Below are positions 8,159 through 16,616 of a DNA stretch of 64,000 nucleotides, one piece after another. How positions within the stretch are numbered: the stretch's first letter is position 1; each line of letters begins with the position of its first letter. This DNA comes from Selenomonas timonae (GTDB lineage: Bacteria; Bacillota; Negativicutes; Selenomonadales; Selenomonadaceae): positions 943,001-1,007,000 of the forward strand of contig NZ_CP060204.1 of assembly GCF_014250475.1 (NCBI RefSeq), written 5' to 3'. Both the position numbers and the translations under genes were made by a program. The notes under the pieces were generated by a model, which was not told the DNA's origin, ran no database searches, and saw nothing but the letters and a program-made list of their open reading frames with translations.

Positions 8159-8995
8159 ATGGCGGAGGAATCGAAACCCCTTGCGACTGAGCAAGGCGAC
8201 AGCGTAAGCGGGGAGCAGTCCGCGCACGCAGAGCACCCGCCCATCACGCCGCCCGCCCCACAGACGGAAACACAGCGCGAGGATACCGCAAACCCGGAGG
8301 ACGACGGCAGCATGACGCTGATTGCGCATCTGACGGAGCTGCGTTCGCGCCTCATCAAATGTCTGCTGGCAGTCGCCGTCGGCTCGTGCGTCGGCTACTA
8401 CTTCATCGACGACATCATGCACTATCTGACCGTTCCGGTCGGAAAGCTCTACTATATGCAGCCCGCGGAGGCGTTCTTCACCTATATCAAGATCGCCGTC
8501 GTCGTGGGCTTTCTTCTCGCGCTGCCCGTGATCTTCTATCACGTCTGGCGCTTCTTCCTGCCTGCACTCACGCGTGCGGAGCGACTCGTGCTTGGGATCG
8601 TCGTGCCCGTCTCGGTTGTCCTCTTCTTCCTCGGGCTGGCGTTCTCGTTCTTCCTTGTCTTCCCCGCAGCAATCGTGTTCTTCAAGGGATTCGGCAACGA
8701 GGAACTCGAGGCGCTCTTTTCCGTGAACCGCTACTTCGAGTTCGTCATCATGTTCGTCCTGCCGTTCGGCTTCGTCTTCGAGCTGCCGCTCGTCATTACG
8801 ATTCTCGGCAAGCTGGGCTTCATCTCGTCGGACTTCCTGCGGAAATACGCCCGTATCGTCATCTTCCTCTCGTTCGTCATCGCTGCCATCATCTCGCCGA
8901 CACCGGATGTGTTCACGCAGTCGATGATCGCCCTGCCCATGATTGCACTCTACGGCGTGGGATATCTGATCGTGAGATTTATACTGAGAAAATAA
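8159..8995 (+). CDS. tatC: TatC twin-arginine translocase receptor
   Basis: A 278-residue TatC, the six-helix membrane protein that recognises twin-arginine signal peptides. After a hydrophilic Pro/Glu-rich extension of about 50 residues comes the family start MTLIAHLTELRSRLIKCLLA. The loop motif MQPAEAFFTYIKIA, the FELPLVITILGKLG stretch and the ISPTPDVFTQSMIALPMIALY helix are typical. The extension is longer than usual; the Met at about residue 52 could be an internal start, but the ATG at 8159 sits directly behind tatA. Confidence 0.92.
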   Translation: MAEESKPLATEQGDSVSGEQSAHAEHPPITPPAPQTETQREDTANPEDDGSMTLIAHLTELRSRLIKCLLAVAVGSCVGYYFIDDIMHYLTVPVGKLYYMQPAEAFFTYIKIAVVVGFLLALPVIFYHVWRFFLPALTRAERLVLGIVVPVSVVLFFLGLAFSFFLVFPAAIVFFKGFGNEELEALFSVNRYFEFVIMFVLPFGFVFELPLVITILGKLGFISSDFLRKYARIVIFLSFVIAAIISPTPDVFTQSMIALPMIALYGVGYLIVRFILRK

Positions 8996-9011
8996 TCTAG
9001 GAGGGAAAATC

Positions 9012-10472
9012 TTGGCATATAAGGATCTGCGCGAGTACATCGCCGCGCTCGAGGAGCGCGGGCTTTTGAAACGCATCACCGCAGAGGTCGATCCAGAGCT
9101 TGAGATCACCGAAATCACCGACCGCATCTCGAAACAGGAGGGGGAGAAGAACGTCGCCCTCCTCTTTGAGAACGTCAAGGGATCGAAGATGCCCGTGCTC
9201 ATGAACGCATTCGGCAGCTACGAGCGCATGGCACTCGCCTTCGGCGTGGAGAAGCTCGACGATGTGGCGGACGAGCTGACGGAGATCCTGAAGATCCCAC
9301 ACATCTCCCTGCAAAACAAAATGAACCTCATGACGCTGATCCCCATGGCGCGTAAGGCGATCAACTTCCCGAAATACGTGAAGAACGCGCCATGTCAGGA
9401 GGTCATCGAGACGGAGCATCCGAACCTCGACGAGATCCCCATCCTCAAATGCTGGCCGGACGATGGCGGCCCGTTCGTGACCCTGCCGCTCGTCTTTACG
9501 AAGAACCCTGCGACGGGCAAGCGCAACGTCGGCATGTATCGTCTGCAAAAGTACGACAGCCTCACGACGGGCATGCACTGGCACATCCACAAGAACGGCG
9601 CGGAGAACTTCCGCGACATGAAAGCGCGCGGCGGACAGCGCATCGAGGCGGCGGTCGCCATCGGCACCGACCCCGTCGTCACCTATGCAGCGACGGCGCC
9701 GCTCCCGCGCGACATCGATGAGATGGTCTTTGCGGGCTTCCTGCGGCACAAATCCGTCGAGATGGTCAAGTGCATCACGGTCGATCTCGAGGTGCCCGCG
9801 ACGGCGGAGATCATCCTCGAGGGCTACGTCGATACGAACGAGATGCGCCGCGAGGGGCCGTTCGGCGACCACACGGGCTACTACTCGCTCGCGGACGATT
9901 ATCCCGTCTTTCACATTACGGCGATCACGCATCGCAAGGATGCAATCTACTCTGCGACGGTTGTCGGCAAGCCACCGATGGAGGACTGCTTCCTCGCGAA
10001 GGCGACGGAGCGCATCTTCCTGCCGCTCCTCAAGCAGATGCTCCCCGAGGTCATCGACGTGAATATGCCGCTCGAGGGCGTATTCCACGACTGCATTGTC
10101 GTCTCCATCAAGAAGCAGTTCCCGATGCACGCGCGCAAGGTCATGCATGCGCTCTGGGGCATGGGGCAGATGATGAACGTGAAGATGATTATCGTCGTGG
10201 ATGCGCACGTCAATGTGCAGGACATGAAGGAAGTCTGGTGGCGCGTCTTCAACAACATCGACGCGAAATACGACCTCGAGATCGTGCAGGGACCTCTCGA
10301 TGTGCTCGATCACTCCTCGCCGATGGCGAAGTGGGGCTCGAAGCTCGGCATCGACGCGACCAAGACTTGGCCGGAGGAAGGTCATACGCGTGAGTGGCCC
10401 GATGAGATCGAGATGTCCGAGGAGATTGTAAAGCGCGTTGACGCGCGGTGGAAGGAGTTCGGTCTGGATTGA
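9012..10472 (+). CDS. UbiD-family decarboxylase, probably for menaquinone
   Basis: A 486-residue UbiD-type (prenyl-FMN dependent) aromatic acid decarboxylase. The conserved motif REGPFGDHTGYYS at about residues 280-292 supplies the catalytic Glu and Asp and metal ligands. MYRLQKYDSLTTGMHWHIHK and AVAIGTDPVVTYAATAPLP are also typical. The start is TTG 9012, chosen for the TAGGAGGG six bases upstream. The gene overlaps the next by 4 nt; that gene is a UbiA prenyltransferase. The pair resembles the MqnL/MqnP-type pair of the futalosine menaquinone route, though 4-hydroxybenzoate chemistry is not excluded. The UbiX partner that makes the cofactor is not in the window. Confidence 0.83.
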   Translation: MAYKDLREYIAALEERGLLKRITAEVDPELEITEITDRISKQEGEKNVALLFENVKGSKMPVLMNAFGSYERMALAFGVEKLDDVADELTEILKIPHISLQNKMNLMTLIPMARKAINFPKYVKNAPCQEVIETEHPNLDEIPILKCWPDDGGPFVTLPLVFTKNPATGKRNVGMYRLQKYDSLTTGMHWHIHKNGAENFRDMKARGGQRIEAAVAIGTDPVVTYAATAPLPRDIDEMVFAGFLRHKSVEMVKCITVDLEVPATAEIILEGYVDTNEMRREGPFGDHTGYYSLADDYPVFHITAITHRKDAIYSATVVGKPPMEDCFLAKATERIFLPLLKQMLPEVIDVNMPLEGVFHDCIVVSIKKQFPMHARKVMHALWGMGQMMNVKMIIVVDAHVNVQDMKEVWWRVFNNIDAKYDLEIVQGPLDVLDHSSPMAKWGSKLGIDATKTWPEEGHTREWPDEIEMSEEIVKRVDARWKEFGLD

Positions 10473-11329
10473 GCTGGTGGATGGAGCGCCTGCGGGCGCA
10501 CATGAACAATACCGCCTTTCACCATACGGTGTTCTCCCTGCCGTTTGCCCTAATGGGGGCGCTGCTCGCGGCAGGGGGCAATCCCCCGCTCGGCGAGCTC
10601 GGTTGGATCGTGCTCGCCATCACGGCGGCGCGCTCGGCGGCGCTTGCCCTCGACAATCTCGCCGATCTGAAATACGATAAGCAGCAGCCCCGCCTCGCCT
10701 ATCGTGCGATGGTGCAGGGGCGCGTGACAAAGAAGGAGGCGCTCGTCTTTATAGGCGTGTGCCTCCTTGTGCTTGTATTTGCGGTTTTGCAGCTGAATCC
10801 CGTCTGCATCCGACTTTTGCCGTTTGCGGCTGTGCCCTTCCTCATCTATCCGTATATGAAGCGTGTGACGGGGTGGGTGCATCTCTTCCTCGGCATCGCC
10901 ATCGGCATGGCACCGGCGGGCGGTTGGGTGGCGATCAGCGGCAAAGTTGAGCTGCCGACGGTCGTGCTCTTCATCGCAGTTGCACTCTGGATTGCGGCGT
11001 TCGACGCGATGTATGGTGCACAGGATGAGGAGTTCGACCGCAGTCAGGGACTCCACTCCCTCGCGGTCACATTCGGTGCGCATGGTGCATTCCAACTTGC
11101 GCGCGCCATGCATATTTTTTCGATCCTCCTCTTTATTGCGCTCGGCATGATGATGCACCTCGCATTTCCCTACTACATCGGCGTCGGCATTGCGGCGGGG
11201 ACGCTCGTCTATCAGCACCGCATTGCGAGCCCGACGAATTTTTCGCGCGTGACGCAGATGTATTTCATGCGAAACGGGATTGTGTCGATTGCGATTTTTG
11301 TCTTTACGTGGATCAGCTATTTGGTATAA
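10469..11329 (+). CDS. UbiA-family prenyltransferase (menaquinone type)
   Basis: A roughly 286-residue multi-pass membrane prenyltransferase that attaches the polyprenyl chain to an aromatic ring. The first Asp motif is DNLADLKYDK (N-x-x-D-x-x-x-D) and the second is DAMYGAQDEEFDRSQG. The N-terminal AFHHTVFSLPFALMGALLA is a UbiA family signature. About eight hydrophobic segments can be counted. The start is put at TTG 10469, which overlaps the ubiD stop and has GGAG upstream; ATG 10481 is the alternative, and the GTG at 10448 lies inside the upstream gene's Shine-Dalgarno region. Confidence 0.83.
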   Translation: MSWWMERLRAHMNNTAFHHTVFSLPFALMGALLAAGGNPPLGELGWIVLAITAARSAALALDNLADLKYDKQQPRLAYRAMVQGRVTKKEALVFIGVCLLVLVFAVLQLNPVCIRLLPFAAVPFLIYPYMKRVTGWVHLFLGIAIGMAPAGGWVAISGKVELPTVVLFIAVALWIAAFDAMYGAQDEEFDRSQGLHSLAVTFGAHGAFQLARAMHIFSILLFIALGMMMHLAFPYYIGVGIAAGTLVYQHRIASPTNFSRVTQMYFMRNGIVSIAIFVFTWISYLV

Positions 11330-11339
11330 AGGAGAGCAT

Positions 11340-12194
11340 ATGGCACGCATTTTATACGGGAAAGAATTCGCGGCGCGCATCAAGGCGAGCGCGGAGCACG
11401 GGGCTCTTCTCCTGCGTGAACGCGGCATCCATCCGCGCCTTGCCGTCATCATTGTGGGCAATGACCCTGCATCCGAGGTCTATGTCCGCAACAAGCAGAA
11501 GACCTGTGCGGAGCTGGATATTCTCTCAGATCATATTGCCCTGCCCGCAGAGACAACGCGGGAGGATCTGCTTGCCCGCATCGATGCACTGAACGCGGAT
11601 GCATCAGTGCACGGCATTCTCGTGCAGCTGCCGTTGCCCGCCGCGCTCGCAGCGCACGAGGATGAGATCCTCAGCCGCATCGATCCCCGCAAGGATGTGG
11701 ACGGATTCCATCCCATGAACGTCGGGCATCTCTCGATCGGTGCACCGGGGCTGCGTCCCTGCACGCCTGCAGGCTGCATCCGTATGCTCGAGTATGCGGG
11801 CATCCCCATTGAGGGGAAGCATGCCGTCATCATCGGGCGCAGCAATATCGTCGGCAAGCCGATGGGGATGCTTCTTTTGGAGCGCCACGCCACCGTCACG
11901 CTTTGCCACTCGCGGACGGAGAACCTCGCCGAGATCGCGCGCGAGGCGGACATCCTCGTTGCGGCGGTCGGACAGCCGCACTTCGTCACAGCGGATATGG
12001 TGAAGCCCGGCGCGACGGTGATCGACGTCGGCATCAATCGCATTGCGCCGAAGAAGCTGGTCGGGGACGTCGACTTCGAGGCGGTCGAGAAGGTCGCGGG
12101 TGCGATCACACCCGTGCCGGGTGGTGTGGGACTTCTGACGGTTGCAATGCTGATGGAGAACGTCGTGCAGGCGGCAGCGGCGCAGACGGCATAG
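11340..12194 (+). CDS. folD: FolD, methylene-THF dehydrogenase / methenyl-THF cyclohydrolase
   Basis: A 284-residue bifunctional enzyme interconverting 5,10-methylene- and 10-formyl-tetrahydrofolate in the cytosol. The signatures are YVRNKQKTC (with the catalytic Lys), [44 protein letters not shown] (NADP site) and the C-terminal [15 protein letters not shown]. The length is standard. ATG 11340 follows AAAGGAGAG. It sits 14 nt before fhs, so the two one-carbon enzymes are made together. Confidence 0.97.
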   Translation: MARILYGKEFAARIKASAEHGALLLRERGIHPRLAVIIVGNDPASEVYVRNKQKTCAELDILSDHIALPAETTREDLLARIDALNADASVHGILVQLPLPAALAAHEDEILSRIDPRKDVDGFHPMNVGHLSIGAPGLRPCTPAGCIRMLEYAGIPIEGKHAVIIGRSNIVGKPMGMLLLERHATVTLCHSRTENLAEIAREADILVAAVGQPHFVTADMVKPGATVIDVGINRIAPKKLVGDVDFEAVEKVAGAITPVPGGVGLLTVAMLMENVVQAAAAQTA

Positions 12195-12208
12195 GGGAGG
12201 AGCAGAGC

Positions 12209-13873
12209 ATGATGAAATCGGATGTAGAGATTGCACGCGCGGCGCAGCTGCGCCCCATCGCGGAGATTGCAAAGACGCTCGGCATTGCCGAGGAACATAT
12301 CGAACCCTATGGACGCTATAAGGCGAAGCTGACGCCCGAGGCACTTGCGGGTGCAGAGAAGAACGGGAAGCTTATCCTCGTCACGGCGATCAACCCGACC
12401 CCTGCGGGTGAGGGCAAGACAACGACGAGTGTCGGGCTTGCCGACGCACTTCATCAGCAGGGCAAAAAAACCGTCGTCGCCCTGCGCGAACCGTCGCTCG
12501 GCCCGTGCTTCGGCATGAAGGGCGGCGCGGCGGGCGGCGGCTATGCGCAGGTCGTGCCGATGGAGGACATCAACCTCCACTTCACGGGGGACTTCCACGC
12601 GATTACAACGGCGCACAACCTCCTCGCCGCGCTCATAGACAACCACATTTTTCAGGGCAACGCGCTCGACCTTGACGTGAACCGCATTGTGTGGAAGCGC
12701 GTCCTCGACATCAACGACCGCGCCTTGCGCCACGTTGTCACGGGGCTTGGCGGACGCGTCCATGGCATCCCGCGCGAGTCGGGCTTTGACATCACGGTCG
12801 CCTCGGAGATGATGGCGATTCTCTGCCTTGCGGACGGGCTGGCGGATATGAAGCGCCGTCTTGGACGCATCCTCATCGGCTGGACACGCGGCGGTCGCCC
12901 CGTTCATGCGGACGAATTGGGCGCAACGGGCGCACTGACCCTGCTCTTCAAGGACGCAATCAAGCCGAACCTCGTGCAGACCATCGAGGGTACTCCCGCG
13001 CTCATCCACGGCGGTCCGTTTGCGAACATCGCGCACGGCTGCAGCAGCGTCATGGGGACGAAGTACGCACTGAAATGCGCGGACTACGTCGTCACCGAGG
13101 CGGGCTTTGGCGCGGATCTCGGTGCGGAGAAATTCTTTGACATCAAGTGCCGCCTTGCGGGCCTCGCGCCCGATGCCGTCGTCATCGTCGCCACCGTGCG
13201 TGCGCTCAAGATGAACGGCGGCGTGCCGAAGGACGTACTCGGCACGGAGAATCTGGATGCCCTCAAAAAGGGCGCAGCAAATCTCGAAAAGCACATCGAG
13301 AACATCGGCAAGTTCGGGTTGCCCGCCGTCGTTGCGGTCAATGTGTTCCCGACCGATACCGAGGCGGAGCTTTCTCTCCTCGAAGAACTCTGCGTGCGTC
13401 TTGGCGCGAAATGCGTGCGCTCCGAGGTCTGGGCGAAGGGCGGCGCGGGCGGTCTCGCACTCGCGGATGCGGTGGAGGAGGCGATTGCAAAGCCCTCGAA
13501 CTTCCACCCGATCTACGATGAGAAGAAGAGCATTGCAGAGAAGATCGAGACGATTGCACGCGAGATCTACGGCGCGGACGGCGCGGACTTCACACCCGAG
13601 GCGAAAAAACAACTGGCGGAGATGGAGACGCTCGGCATGACGGAGACGCCCGTCTGCATGGCAAAGACGCAGTACTCCTTCTCGGATAATCCCGCCCTCC
13701 TCGGCCGTCCGACGGGATTTCGCATCACCGTGCGCGAACTGCGCGCCTCCTGCGGGGCAGGCTTTGTCGTTGCACTCACGGGCAGCGTCCTCACCATGCC
13801 GGGACTGCCAAAGCAGCCAGCGGCGATGGGCATGGACATTACAGAGGACGGCGTAGTTATGGGATTGTTCTGA
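12209..13873 (+). CDS. fhs: Formate-tetrahydrofolate ligase
   Basis: A 554-residue Fhs, which makes 10-formyl-THF from formate, THF and ATP. Signatures are [22 protein letters not shown] (nucleotide site, about residues 61-82), [20 protein letters not shown] and the C-terminal [22 protein letters not shown] 12209 follows AGGGGAGGAGC. With folD directly upstream it forms a formate-assimilation pair; a monofunctional Fhs is common in fermenting anaerobes. Confidence 0.97.
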   Translation: MMKSDVEIARAAQLRPIAEIAKTLGIAEEHIEPYGRYKAKLTPEALAGAEKNGKLILVTAINPTPAGEGKTTTSVGLADALHQQGKKTVVALREPSLGPCFGMKGGAAGGGYAQVVPMEDINLHFTGDFHAITTAHNLLAALIDNHIFQGNALDLDVNRIVWKRVLDINDRALRHVVTGLGGRVHGIPRESGFDITVASEMMAILCLADGLADMKRRLGRILIGWTRGGRPVHADELGATGALTLLFKDAIKPNLVQTIEGTPALIHGGPFANIAHGCSSVMGTKYALKCADYVVTEAGFGADLGAEKFFDIKCRLAGLAPDAVVIVATVRALKMNGGVPKDVLGTENLDALKKGAANLEKHIENIGKFGLPAVVAVNVFPTDTEAELSLLEELCVRLGAKCVRSEVWAKGGAGGLALADAVEEAIAKPSNFHPIYDEKKSIAEKIETIAREIYGADGADFTPEAKKQLAEMETLGMTETPVCMAKTQYSFSDNPALLGRPTGFRITVRELRASCGAGFVVALTGSVLTMPGLPKQPAAMGMDITEDGVVMGLF

Positions 13874-13905
13874 CTTAAAAAGCGCCGGCAGAAGGGGGGG
13901 GAGGA

Positions 13906-16479
13906 GTGTTGGACGTGGATGTAGAGGAACGCTTTCAGCTCCTGTGCGCACAGGGATTTCATGAAGAAGCCTGTGTCTTAGCTCGGGGCTACATTGCCTG
14001 TGATGAGAAAAAACAGGATCTTGATACAGCATATAGAATGCGCATTCTGCTCGGTGAAACTTTGCTGAGCCTGTCTGTCGACTCCTGTGATGTAAATGCT
14101 TATGTAGAAGCGATTCATCTTTTGATGCAGGCCTACAACGAGCGAGGCAACGAAGATCTGTATCATTTCTTATACACGATTTCCTGTGCGCCAAACGAAG
14201 AGTTGATGCGTACGACCTATGCTTCAAATCGATCCGCTTTTTCGTCAATTGAGCATTTCCCTCCGCTGTCCGACTATGAACAGTTGCCGATCAGATTCTT
14301 TCGCCTGACAGATGATTACAGTGTGATTTTTGATAAAGACCAGAAACGTTTTCTTCTCAATGTGGAGGAAAGCAGTCTGCAGATTTTGTACCGTGATCTG
14401 GTTTTAAATGATGCTTTGCATGAGAACATTGCACTTTGCGAGGAGCGGCTTTCTCGTGCTGATCAAGACAGCAAGATACAAGAACTTGGCAGGCAGCTCA
14501 TGGAGGCGGTTCATAACAGCAATTTTTGTGCAGAGATGGGGGCATGCGCTGAGACCTACAAGCGTATATGCCCCTATGGAGAGATGTACGAAGTTTTTCG
14601 TGCGGAGGAAGCTCTTGCACATGGAGATGCAGAGGCTGCTATTCGATATGGTGAAGCGGCCTATGAAAAACGTAAGATGAGCCGGGTCGTGTATGACCTG
14701 TTGTATCGTATATATAAGCAGTCAGGGCAGATGGATCGTGCATTGCTGTTTATGATTCTTCCGCAAGGAAACGCCCACATATCTTTTACGAATGACCCGG
14801 AGGAAATGGCGAAATGGCTGCGTGCAATCAAAATTGCAATAACAGGCGCTCAATTTGCTCCTTTTATCACAGATACAAGGCAGACAGACCATGGAATGAA
14901 ATCGGTGCTCTGTATAGATTTGTGCGAGGAGTTGCCGCGGTTTTCTGAGTCAATGCCGCGTTACAGGACAGGAATCTATAATCCATATGGGCAAATGTAC
15001 ATCAAGAGTAAAGTAATTGAACTCATGAATACTGCCACAGAGCAGGACAACTTATTAATTTTTAACGATTTTGTTTTTGATGTTGTGAAAGCGGAAGAGG
15101 CATCTGAGTTTCGTGCAGCGCCGGCAGCATCTGCTCCTGTACTTATTCCTATTGCGGCTAAGCAGTCGCATCAGATGATACGTTTCCGTACTGCAGCTTT
15201 GGATCGCACTCGAATGTTCAGTAAGGGGGAGCTCAATTTTTACCGTGTTGAGGAGGCGGTGGCCTTTCAGTCGGCCACTCCGTTTATTGTAGGAGAACCG
15301 ATCATACTCCAACATAGACCTCAGTGCAGAAAGCTTGTATTGAGCATCCTTGCGGATGGTCTCAGCTGGAAGGGGATAGATAGGGGAGCGCCAACACTTG
15401 TCCCCAACATCCTGAAATTCTTTTCCAAGGGGATCATTTTTGACCATCATTTTTCTACTGCAGAGTATACGTATCCAGCACTGGCGACGATCGAGACAGG
15501 GCTGTATCAGCATAAGACCCAGATTGCAAAGCCGGGCATTCCGCTTGCTCTCGATCCATCCTATGTGACGATATCTGAACAAATGAAGACCCTTGGATAC
15601 TACTGCACGAACATTCAAGGAGATGGGGAAGGCATCTATAATGGCGTGACACGAGGCTATGACCGGCTCATCGTGAACCATTGGATGCTGCGGGCAACGG
15701 ATGGGGTTGAGCGCACGATTCGTCATCTCGAAACCTTTGACGAATGCGATAACTTCCTTTTCATGCACTTTGCGGATACACATCCGTACAATGCGGATGT
15801 CAGCACTCCGGCCTATGCGTCAACCCATCTTCCCTTATCGGATGTATTACAGAACCAGGATAGGAGCGCCTCTGTATTTTTGAAGCCGAATCCGTTGAGC
15901 AAGTATGTGAATCACAGTGAAATTGCAGCTGTGGACCGGCAGCTTGGCTATCTCTTTGACTATCTCACCTCACACTACGACGACGATGAGTACATTGTTA
16001 TGCTCTATTCCGACCACGGAACATCGGTGCATGCACGCAGTCCGTATCTGCTGAGCGAGGAGCAGACGGGAGCGGCACTGATGGCGCGCGGAGCGGGTGT
16101 TCCTGCGCTTGGGCGCGTGGATGAGCTGACGAGCTCCGTGGACATCTACAAGATCCTCGGAAAGCTCGCGGGCTATCCGATCGATGCGGCGCATCTGGAC
16201 GGAAACCTGCCCGAGGCATTTGGCGGACAGCGGCGGGAATACACCGTCAGCAACTCCATCTATCCGGGGCAGACGTACAAGATCTGCGTGCGCACAGAGC
16301 AATATGCGTTCCATCTCGAGACTGCAGAGTTCACGCGCGAGGATGGAACGATCTCACTTGATCGGTATACGTACCATATTCACGAGCGCAATGAAGGTTA
16401 TCGCGAGGTGTTTGACGACGCGCTTGCACGGTATTTCCTCGATATTGTGTGGCAGTATACGGAGAGCTTCCGTCGGTGA
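13906..16479 (+). CDS. Large alkaline-phosphatase-superfamily (sulfatase-like) protein with N-terminal helical region
   Basis: An 857-residue protein with no signal peptide or membrane segment. The first ~300 residues are helical, TPR-like in appearance, and not assigned to a family. From about residue 475 the alkaline-phosphatase fold is recognisable: LSILADGLSWKG (first metal Asp), EYTYPALATIETGLY with Thr522 as the likely nucleophile, FMHFADTHPYN, and MLYSDHG (Asp703-His704). These fit the sulfatase / phosphodiesterase / phosphoglycan transferase superfamily; the classical CxPxR sulfatase motif is absent. A cytosolic location is odd for the family. The start is GTG 13906 behind a run of G. 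Base composition is clearly more AT-rich from the start to about 16,000, then switches to the GC-rich style of the neighbours. The substrate is unknown; a surface-glycan role is only a guess. Confidence 0.6.
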   Translation: MLDVDVEERFQLLCAQGFHEEACVLARGYIACDEKKQDLDTAYRMRILLGETLLSLSVDSCDVNAYVEAIHLLMQAYNERGNEDLYHFLYTISCAPNEELMRTTYASNRSAFSSIEHFPPLSDYEQLPIRFFRLTDDYSVIFDKDQKRFLLNVEESSLQILYRDLVLNDALHENIALCEERLSRADQDSKIQELGRQLMEAVHNSNFCAEMGACAETYKRICPYGEMYEVFRAEEALAHGDAEAAIRYGEAAYEKRKMSRVVYDLLYRIYKQSGQMDRALLFMILPQGNAHISFTNDPEEMAKWLRAIKIAITGAQFAPFITDTRQTDHGMKSVLCIDLCEELPRFSESMPRYRTGIYNPYGQMYIKSKVIELMNTATEQDNLLIFNDFVFDVVKAEEASEFRAAPAASAPVLIPIAAKQSHQMIRFRTAALDRTRMFSKGELNFYRVEEAVAFQSATPFIVGEPIILQHRPQCRKLVLSILADGLSWKGIDRGAPTLVPNILKFFSKGIIFDHHFSTAEYTYPALATIETGLYQHKTQIAKPGIPLALDPSYVTISEQMKTLGYYCTNIQGDGEGIYNGVTRGYDRLIVNHWMLRATDGVERTIRHLETFDECDNFLFMHFADTHPYNADVSTPAYASTHLPLSDVLQNQDRSASVFLKPNPLSKYVNHSEIAAVDRQLGYLFDYLTSHYDDDEYIVMLYSDHGTSVHARSPYLLSEEQTGAALMARGAGVPALGRVDELTSSVDIYKILGKLAGYPIDAAHLDGNLPEAFGGQRREYTVSNSIYPGQTYKICVRTEQYAFHLETAEFTREDGTISLDRYTYHIHERNEGYREVFDDALARYFLDIVWQYTESFRR

Positions 16480-16494
16480 GTGTGTACGTAATTC

Positions 16495-16523
16495 TTGCAA
16501 AATACGTCGATTTATGCTAATCT
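16495..16523 (+). promoter_or_regulatory. Promoter upstream of valS
   Basis: The -35 is TTGCAA (16495-16500), a 17-nt spacer follows, and the -10 is TAATCT (16518-16523) preceded by TGC, an extended -10. It would give a leader of about 87 nt before valS. Confidence 0.55.
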
Positions 16524-16565
16524 TATCGTTGCAATTATAGAAGCAACAGCATTGACGACGTGCGG

Positions 16566-16600
16566 ACGCCCTCGTCCCCTCGGGACGGGGGCGTTTCTTT
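16566..16600 (+). terminator. Strong hairpin with T-rich tail immediately before the valS ribosome-binding site
   Basis: A 12-13 bp stem (ACGCCCTCGTCC pairing with GGACGGGGGCGT, one wobble) with a 3-5 nt loop, followed by TTTCTTT. It ends just before GGGAGGAAC, the valS Shine-Dalgarno. It may terminate the upstream gene, or act as an attenuator in the valS leader; see findings. Confidence 0.7.
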
Positions 16601-16616
16601 CGGGAGGAACAGATAT

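Noticed and set aside
11531-14248. A 905-codon minus-strand open frame opposite folD, fhs and the next gene
   Set aside because: Antisense shadow of well-supported genes, with no ribosome-binding site and biased Arg/His/Cys composition.
16524-16616. T-box riboswitch before valS
   Set aside because: The leader is under 100 nt and lacks the conserved T-box sequence and specifier stem.
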